A stretch of 38,576 nt of DNA from Fibrobacteria bacterium GUT307. Lineage in GTDB: Bacteria > Fibrobacterota > Fibrobacteria > Fibrobacterales > Fibrobacteraceae. The stretch covers positions 1-38,576 of the forward strand of contig LIUI01000018.1 of the NCBI GenBank assembly GCA_001462235.1, read 5' to 3'. The notes below the pieces were generated by a model that was not told where the DNA came from, did not search any database, and was given only the letters and a program-made list of their open reading frames with translations. Shown piece by piece: positions 33,801 through 38,576 of the stretch (positions are counted from its first letter, which is position 1; the number at the start of each line of letters is the position of its first letter). The position numbers and the translations under genes were made by a program.

Positions 33801-35146
33801 ACGGTTCTTGAATTTATTAAATCTGTTGGTGTTAAAACACCTTCTCTTTCGCGGGAAGAGAAATTTTCCCTAACAGAACGGAGAATGCGGCTAATGCCTA
33901 TGGATATTTGGTTTGCAACAAGTTCGCCTACGGAGCGAATGCGGCGGTTTCCCAAATGGTCAATATCGTCTAGAGAATAGCCTTCTTCACCGTTGTATAA
34001 ACCTATCATGTAGCGGATAACGTTCACAAAATCTTCGGTTGTGAGCGTCATTGTGTCCCCTGGAGGAGTAGAGACTTCTGAGCCTATATAAACTTTGGAG
34101 TTTAAGCGGTGGCGGCCAAGCTCACCAATTTCGTAGCGGCGGTTGTCAAAGAACAAACCCTTGAAATGAGCTTCTGCAACTGCGGCATCCACTCTGTCTG
34201 GTTGTGCTCTTGTTGTTTGGTAAATGCGTTCTCTTGCAGATTCGCCGTCTTTGGACTGGTCATTGCCTAAAGTATTGTGTATTAAACTATCTTCTTCCAA
34301 ATTCTCTTTTATTACTTCTATTTTGCTTATGCCTGCATCAATAATTTTTCTACAAGTATCCGTATCTAAAACCGAGTTTGCTGTGGCTATAATTTCACCA
34401 TTCGCATCAACAGCATCTTTGAAAAGCGCCATGTTAGAAAGGGAGTCTAACAGTTTTTCATCTGCGTTTTTTAGATCTATAGTTTGGCCGGTATAGAAAA
34501 ACTTTAAAATTTGCTCGTTTGTTTCAAAGCCAACGGCACGTAAAAGCACGGTTGCAAGCAATTTCTTTTTGCGGTCTATCAGCATATAGAGAACATCGTT
34601 CTCCGTATTGAATTCAAGCCACGAACCTCTGTTGGGTATAATGCGGCTTTGATAAATAGTTTTGCCGCTGGGAAGCTGTTCTTCATCAAAACTTACGCCG
34701 GGGGAACGGTGCAACTGGCTTATAACAACTCGCTCTGCGCCGTTTATTATAAAAGTGCCGTTCTCGGTCATAATGGGCAAATCGCAAAAGAACACGTCGT
34801 TGGCAACTTGGTCTTGCAACTTTTTGTCTTCTCCGTCTTCTTTAAATGTTTGGAGCTCCAAATGAACTATGAGTTGGCGAGAATATGTAACTCCGCGCTC
34901 TCTGCATTCCTTTATGGAATATCTGGGCATGGTAAGCGTATAGTGGCTATAGCGCAACACCAAAAGCCCCCTCGCATCGGATACTGGAAAGGCATCGCGA
35001 AACACGCGCTCAAGCCCCTCATTTCGTCTGTCTTTTGCAGGAACGCCAGCTTGCAAAAAACGCTCATAAGAAGCCTTTTGCATTTCAAGAAGATCCGGCA
35101 ATTCCAAACGGAACTCATTAGATGAATAGGATTTCCGTTCTATCAT
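30869..35146 (-). CDS. rpoB: DNA-directed RNA polymerase subunit beta
   Basis: A 1425-residue beta subunit. The start [12 protein letters not shown] has a GAGG Shine-Dalgarno and matches the family N-terminus. The rifampicin-cluster segment [22 protein letters not shown] and the NTPs-contacting [14 protein letters not shown] region are intact. The C-terminal [16 protein letters not shown]-type variant and [26 protein letters not shown] are typical. The residue at E. coli position H526 is Asn (N477 here). The stop overlaps rpoC by 8 bases, so the two subunits are translationally coupled. It lies 98 bases downstream of rplL. Confidence 0.97.
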   Translation of the reverse strand: [1425 protein letters not shown]

Positions 35147-35176
35147 GGATAACCTCGCCCAAAAAGATGGATGGAA

Positions 35177-35194
35177 CCTATGCGTTTGCATAGG
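35177..35194 (-). terminator. Hairpin in the rplL-rpoB gap (possible attenuator)
   Basis: Seven-bp perfect stem CCTATGC/GCATAGG (35177-35183 with 35188-35194) with a 4-nt loop. On the minus strand the stem is followed, after 12 bases, by TTTTT. This is not a clean intrinsic terminator but could be an attenuator or RNase cut site that lowers rpoBC relative to ribosomal-protein expression, as is known for the rplL-rpoB spacer in E. coli. Confidence 0.4.
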
Positions 35195-35228
35195 CTATTT
35201 AAACAGGGATTTGCTAAACAGGCACGCA

Positions 35229-35263
35229 TTATTTCAGCGTGACCTTATTTCAATGTTACCTTT
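35229..35263 (-). repeat. Tandem relic of the rplL 3' end
   Basis: Two adjacent 18-nt blocks (35229-35246 and 35245-35262) differ at three positions. Read on the minus strand both spell Lys-Val-Thr-Leu-Lys-stop; the upstream copy is the true rplL end. The differences are synonymous (GTA/GTC, ACA/ACG, TTG/CTG). Confidence 0.75.
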
Positions 35264-35637
35264 GCTCCAGCGTCTTCAAGCTCTTTTTTAAGCTTTTCTG
35301 CTTCGGCTTTTGCAACGCCTTCCTTAACGGTGGAATTACCCTTATCCGCTAAGTCTTTTGCTTCCTTAAGCCCAAGCCCAGGAACCGCTGCGCGCAAAAC
35401 CTTAATAACATTTAGTTTGCTCGCTCCGCCGTCAACCAGCACAACATCAAATTCTGTTTTTTCTTCTGCAGCCGGTGCAGCAGCGCCACCGCCAGCCGCA
35501 GGAGCAGCCATAACAACCGCACCACCGGCAGCAGCCTCAAGACCATGGGTCTCTTTGAGGTAATCTGCCAATGCTTTGGCTTCTAAAAGTGTGAGGGCAA
35601 CAATCTGGTCGCCTAGTGTTTTGACATCTGTAGCCAT
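35245..35637 (-). CDS. rplL: 50S ribosomal protein L7/L12
   Basis: A 130-residue stalk protein. The N-terminal dimerisation domain and Ala/Gly/Pro-rich hinge ([21 protein letters not shown]) lead to the C-terminal factor-binding domain ([27 protein letters not shown]). It recruits GTPase factors to the ribosome. It is 27 bases downstream of rplJ. A second copy of its last codons lies immediately after the stop. Confidence 0.97.
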   Translation of the reverse strand: MATDVKTLGDQIVALTLLEAKALADYLKETHGLEAAAGGAVVMAAPAAGGGAAAPAAEEKTEFDVVLVDGGASKLNVIKVLRAAVPGLGLKEAKDLADKGNSTVKEGVAKAEAEKLKKELEDAGAKVTLK

Positions 35638-35664
35638 ATGATTCTCTCCGTTTTGAGTGTTTTA

Positions 35665-36207
35665 TTACGCTGTTTCCAGTTTCTGTTCTAAGGCCTTTAT
35701 TTGCCCCGCAATCTTTGAGCCGGGACCTTTGATAAGTGCTATCAAATTTGCACCCGGTGAAAGCATTAAAGACACAACTTGGCCAAGGATTTCGTTTTTG
35801 CCAGGCATCTTTGCTAAACTTTCTAACTCGCTTCCCTTTAAGGAGGAGCCGTCTAGCGAAATGCCTTTTGCCATTAAAATTTCGGGGCTTGCCTTGTGAA
35901 ATTCAACCACTTCGCGGGCGGGCAGCATTGGATCTTCTGCATTGCCCAGCATAATGGAAGTAGCTCCTTTCAAATAGGAATCCAAGCCAGAAATATTTGC
36001 CTTTTTTAAGGCTTCTCTTATCAATCTGTTTTTTGCCGCTTTGTAAACAATGCCTTTTTTGCGCAAATTTAAGCGCAAAGCGTTGTCTTGGGCAACTTTT
36101 ATTTTTTGAAAATCCAGCAGGTAAATGGAAGCGGCTGCCGAAAAATCTTTTGCTAGGGAATCTATAAATTCCTGCTTTTTCTGTTTTTGAAGCGATATTT
36201 TACCCAT
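35665..36207 (-). CDS. rplJ: 50S ribosomal protein L10
   Basis: A 180-residue L10, which anchors L7/L12 dimers on the 23S rRNA and is the usual feedback repressor of its own operon. IYLLDFQKIKVAQDNALRLNLRKKGIVYKAAKNRLIREAL and the LKGATSIMLG segment are typical. It is 15 bases after the rplA stop, so there is no long leader of the L10-binding type at the normal place. Confidence 0.95.
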   Translation of the reverse strand: MGKISLQKQKKQEFIDSLAKDFSAAASIYLLDFQKIKVAQDNALRLNLRKKGIVYKAAKNRLIREALKKANISGLDSYLKGATSIMLGNAEDPMLPAREVVEFHKASPEILMAKGISLDGSSLKGSELESLAKMPGKNEILGQVVSLMLSPGANLIALIKGPGSKIAGQIKALEQKLETA

Positions 36208-36222
36208 AATTGCCCTCTGCCC

Positions 36223-36912
36223 TTACCTTGTTATTGCCAAATCCAAGCGAACCGATGGGGTCATGGTTGCTGCCAGGGTTAAACTTTTTATATAAATGCC
36301 TTTTGAAGTTTGCGGCTTGTTCTTTTTCACGGAATCCACAACCGAAAGAATGTTCTCGCGCAGTTGCTCGGCAGTAAAAGATAGTTTGCCAACAGGAGCA
36401 TGAACATTTGCGCCTTTGTCCACACGGTATTGAATTTTACCCGCTTTAAGCTCTTTTATAACCTGAGCCAAATTGGGCGAAACAGTCCCGGCTTTGGGGC
36501 TTGGCATTAAACCGCGGGGGCCTAAAACCTTAGCGACCTTGCCAAGAACAGCCATCATGTCTGGGGTGGCAACTACTGCGTCAAAATCCAGCCAGCCGTC
36601 GGAAATTTTTTGAACCAAGTCTGCGCCGCCGGCAAAATCTGCGCCTGCGTCCAGAACGGATTGAACAACATTCTCTTTGCAAAATGCCAAGATGCGAATT
36701 TTGCGCCCTGTGCCATGCGGCAATGCAACGGAACCACGCACCATCTGGTCCGAATGTTTTGGGTCAACGCCCAAATTAAAATGCAATTCAACGGTTTGGT
36801 CAAATTTGAATTGTGCCTTTTTTAGAATATTCACAGCATCATCTACAGTGTAAAGAGCTTTTACATCATAAGAAGCTGTGAGAGCGCGATATTTTTTTCC
36901 TCTTCTAACCAT
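36223..36912 (-). CDS. rplA: 50S ribosomal protein L1
   Basis: A 229-residue L1 of the ribosomal E-site stalk. [29 protein letters not shown], the ADLVQKI and [28 protein letters not shown] motifs are conserved. GAGG precedes the ATG, which overlaps the rplK stop by 8 bases, so L11 and L1 are translationally coupled. Confidence 0.97.
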   Translation of the reverse strand: MVRRGKKYRALTASYDVKALYTVDDAVNILKKAQFKFDQTVELHFNLGVDPKHSDQMVRGSVALPHGTGRKIRILAFCKENVVQSVLDAGADFAGGADLVQKISDGWLDFDAVVATPDMMAVLGKVAKVLGPRGLMPSPKAGTVSPNLAQVIKELKAGKIQYRVDKGANVHAPVGKLSFTAEQLRENILSVVDSVKKNKPQTSKGIYIKSLTLAATMTPSVRLDLAITR

Positions 36913-37333
36913 TTACTACCTCAATGCCCATTGAGCGAGCTGTGCCTTTAACCATGCTTTCCGCAGATTCCAGAGATATGGTGTTTAAATCCGGCATTTT
37001 TGTTTTAGCAATCTCAGTTACCTGTGCTGTTGTTATTTTGCCCACTTTTTTGCGATTGGGTTCGCCAGAAGCGGTTTCTACTTTGGCGGCCTGCTTTATC
37101 AAAGACGGGACCGGCGGGGTTTTAGTTATGAAGGTAAAACTGTTGTCTGCATACACGGTTATTATAACAGGGACTATTGCGCCTGCCATGGATTGTGTGC
37201 GTGCATTGTACTGTTTGCAGAATTCGGCAATGTTCACCTTTTTGGAACCGAGTGCCGGGCCAATAGGGGGAGCCGGATTGGCGGCACCAGCCTTAATCTG
37301 CAATTTTATGTAGCCTGTAATTTTTTTTGCCAC
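36905..37333 (-). CDS. rplK: 50S ribosomal protein L11
   Basis: A 142-residue L11 of the GTPase-associated centre. The start is a GTG with GGAG 8 bases upstream. [26 protein letters not shown] and the [14 protein letters not shown] and [14 protein letters not shown] segments are diagnostic. It lies 35 bases after nusG and overlaps rplA. Confidence 0.97.
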   Translation of the reverse strand: MAKKITGYIKLQIKAGAANPAPPIGPALGSKKVNIAEFCKQYNARTQSMAGAIVPVIITVYADNSFTFITKTPPVPSLIKQAAKVETASGEPNRKKVGKITTAQVTEIAKTKMPDLNTISLESAESMVKGTARSMGIEVVNG

Positions 37334-37368
37334 TGTAATTTCTCCATTTCAAAGTTCCCGAGCCACGC

Positions 37369-37920
37369 CTATAAAACTTCAACCTCTGAAAAGTTAAGTT
37401 CCACAGGAATGGAACGCCCAAATATAACAACCATGGCTTTTAATTTGCCACGCTCTTTTAAAATCTCTTCTACAACGCCCGTGTAATCGTTGAACGGGCC
37501 TTCTTTAATGCGAATCTGGTCGCCTTCTTTTACCGGCGGTGCTTCTATAGGCAACAAGCCTATTTCTTCGTTATCGCGAGGCAGTATGGAAATCATTTCA
37601 TCGTCTGGAATGGGTTTTATTTTATTGCCTATGCTCACAAATTTTGTTACGCCCTGAATGCTCTGAACCAAATGCCTGGTACGGTCGTTCAAAACCATTT
37701 GTATAAATACGTAAGAAGGCATTAAATTGCGTCTTTCTATTTTGACTACTCTTTTGCCTCTTTTTGTTGTGATATGTTCTTCGTTTACGTGTGGAATTTC
37801 AATGCGTCCGAATAAATCTTGTGCTTGCTCACGTACAATCATGGCTTCAAGGAGTTGTTTAACCTTGAGTTCCTGTCCGGAAAAAGTTGTTACCGAATAC
37901 CAAGCCAATTCTGAATCCAT
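37369..37920 (-). CDS. nusG: Transcription termination/antitermination protein NusG
   Basis: A 183-residue NusG with an NGN domain (AWYSVTTFSGQELKVKQLLEAM, then PSYVFIQMVLNDRT) and a C-terminal KOW motif (VKEGDQIRIKEGPFNDYTGVVEEI). It travels with RNA polymerase, and bridges to S10 or Rho. The ATG at 37920 is chosen over an in-frame TTG five codons upstream because it keeps GGAG at 9 bases and the family N-terminus. secE ends 18 bases before this start. Confidence 0.95.
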   Translation of the reverse strand: MDSELAWYSVTTFSGQELKVKQLLEAMIVREQAQDLFGRIEIPHVNEEHITTKRGKRVVKIERRNLMPSYVFIQMVLNDRTRHLVQSIQGVTKFVSIGNKIKPIPDDEMISILPRDNEEIGLLPIEAPPVKEGDQIRIKEGPFNDYTGVVEEILKERGKLKAMVVIFGRSIPVELNFSEVEVL

Positions 37921-37938
37921 GATTATATGCTCCAAATT

Positions 37939-38121
37939 CTACTCCAAAAAAGTCCCAACTAACTTGGATAATCCAAAATCTATAACCGCAATATAAAATC
38001 CCATAATAATGCTAAAAAATATAACTACCATAGTAGAACCTTTAAGTTCTTCCCAAGTTGGCCAAGTGACCTTTTTAAGCTCAGCTATCACATCACGCAC
38101 ATATCTTTGAAAACTCTGCAT
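37939..38121 (-). CDS. secE: Preprotein translocase subunit SecE
   Basis: A 60-residue single-span subunit of SecYEG. The N-terminal amphipathic helix with VRDVIAELKKVTWPTWEEL and the following membrane segment (TMVVIFFSIIMGFYIAVIDFGLSKLVG) are the minimal SecE seen in most bacteria. An AGGAG Shine-Dalgarno lies just upstream. It follows tRNA-Trp and precedes nusG, the usual order. Confidence 0.97.
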   Translation of the reverse strand: MQSFQRYVRDVIAELKKVTWPTWEELKGSTMVVIFFSIIMGFYIAVIDFGLSKLVGTFLE

Positions 38122-38146
38122 AAATACTCCTAATAAATTCCCATCA

Positions 38147-38219
38147 CAGGCTAAGAGGGACTCGAACCCCCAACCAGCGGTTTTGGAGACCGCTACTCTA
38201 CCAATTGAGCCATTAGCCT
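38147..38219 (-). tRNA. trnW: tRNA-Trp (anticodon CCA)
   Basis: The minus-strand sequence folds into a 73-nt cloverleaf: 7-bp acceptor stem AGGCTAA/TTAGCCT, D arm GCTC...GAGT, anticodon stem GCGGT/ACCGC around loop CTCCAAA (anticodon CCA), and a T arm with TTCGAGT. The discriminator is G73, as in E. coli tRNA-Trp. CCA is not encoded. It lies between rpmG and secE, the common position for this tRNA. Confidence 0.97.
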
Positions 38220-38231
38220 AAGATATTTCAC

Positions 38232-38393
38232 CTACTTTGTCTCCTTGTGAACTGTGTGCTTTTTGCAAAAGCGACAGTATTTCTTGTATTCAACACGGGA
38301 AGAATGCTTTTTCTTGTTTTTATCGCAATCATAGTTGCGTTGTTTGCATTCCGGGCATTCTAGCGTGATGAGTTCTCTTATTTTGGAAGCCAT
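38232..38393 (-). CDS. rpmG: 50S ribosomal protein L33
   Basis: A 53-residue L33 with the zinc-binding pattern CPEC (13-16) and CRFC (40-43), the C+ form, and the [16 protein letters not shown] start. It occupies the tuf-secE interval together with tRNA-Trp, the classic order. Confidence 0.95.
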   Translation of the reverse strand: MASKIRELITLECPECKQRNYDCDKNKKKHSSRVEYKKYCRFCKKHTVHKETK

Positions 38394-38404
38394 ATTTCCC
38401 TTCC

Positions 38405-38576
38405 TTATTTAATAACCGCTGTTACTGCGCCTGCGCCAACAGTCCTTCCGCCCTCGCGGATGGCAAAACGCAAGTCCTTGTCCATAGCCACGGCAGAGAT
38501 CAATTCTACCTCTATGCCAACATTGTCCCCGGGCATAACAAACTCCACGCCGGAGGGCAGCTTGATGGTGCCCGTG
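38405..38576 (-). CDS. tuf: Elongation factor Tu, C-terminal part (runs off the window)
   Basis: The last 56 codons of EF-Tu are visible: [41 protein letters not shown] and TAVIK-stop, the highly conserved domain III end. The 5' part lies beyond the window. The gene body is visibly G+C-richer than the surrounding genes, as expected for a highly expressed gene. It is followed at 12 bases by rpmG. Confidence 0.97.
   Translation of the reverse strand, partial: TGTIKLPSGVEFVMPGDNVGIEVELISAVAMDKDLRFAIREGGRTVGAGAVTAVIK

Noticed and set aside
36208-36222. L10 autoregulatory leader before rplJ
   Set aside because: Only 15 bases separate rplA and rplJ, too short for the conserved L10-binding leader.
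1-38576. CRISPR arrays, rRNA genes, prophage or integrase genes
   Set aside because: No regularly spaced repeats, rRNA sequence, or phage/integrase motifs were seen; the only mobile element is the small IS at the left end.

Overview
The window reads as a chromosomal segment of a Gram-negative bacterium of the FCB group, most likely Fibrobacterota (Fibrobacter or a relative). The basis is the mix of a BamA-type outer-membrane barrel, many lipoproteins, a secreted lipase with CBM3-like modules, a PDZ protein with a FlgD/T9SS-type C-terminal domain, a 31-residue AURKAIP1/COX24-type basic protein, and a complete tuf-secE-nusG-rplKAJL-rpoBC-rpsLG cluster. This assignment is inference from gene content; no 16S rRNA is present. 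There is no gene-free stretch longer than about 120 bases.

Layout. 1-550: a small IS200/IS605 element (HUH/Y1 transposase between two end hairpins) abutting a 5'-truncated gene for an Ig-like surface protein. 1488-2870: a MurC/Mpl-like ligase on the minus strand. 2916-6818: a plus-strand operon with a strong promoter: tiny basic ribosomal-type protein, rdgB, two unknown genes, a LysM-M23 peptidase and ddl. 6797-13208: a minus-strand islet of four exported proteins (propeller-like lipoprotein, CBM3-bearing lipase, PDZ protein, lipoprotein), flanked by 61-bp direct repeats of the ddl 3' end. 13209-23139: DUF2156-type acyltransferase, BamA/TamA-like barrel, uppS, glyA, folC, a zinc-finger protein, an exported cyclophilin, a YhhQ transporter, a GT9-like glycosyltransferase, ispH and a small lipoprotein. 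23140-38576: a long minus-strand run tuf - rpmG - tRNA-Trp - secE - nusG - rplK - rplA - rplJ - rplL - rpoB - rpoC - rpsL - rpsG - nuoI - RNase D/MTHFS fusion.

How the genes fit together. Envelope construction dominates the left half: MurC-like ligase, Ddl, LysM-M23 hydrolase, UppS (lipid carrier), IspH (isoprenoid precursors for that carrier), a BamA-like barrel and a GT9-like enzyme. One-carbon/folate metabolism recurs through GlyA, FolC and the MTHFS half of the RNase D fusion. The right half is the transcription/translation core.

The three most interesting signals are: (1) the islet whose flanking 61-bp repeats differ at only two positions, both silent in ddl and in the antisense acyltransferase gene, pointing to acquisition of diverged DNA by recombination in the ddl tail; (2) a recurrent TTTCTAWATT promoter motif directly upstream of start codons, often only 6-11 bases from them and without a Shine-Dalgarno, which predicts leaderless or near-leaderless mRNAs; (3) an apparently intact RNase D-5-formyltetrahydrofolate cyclo-ligase fusion.
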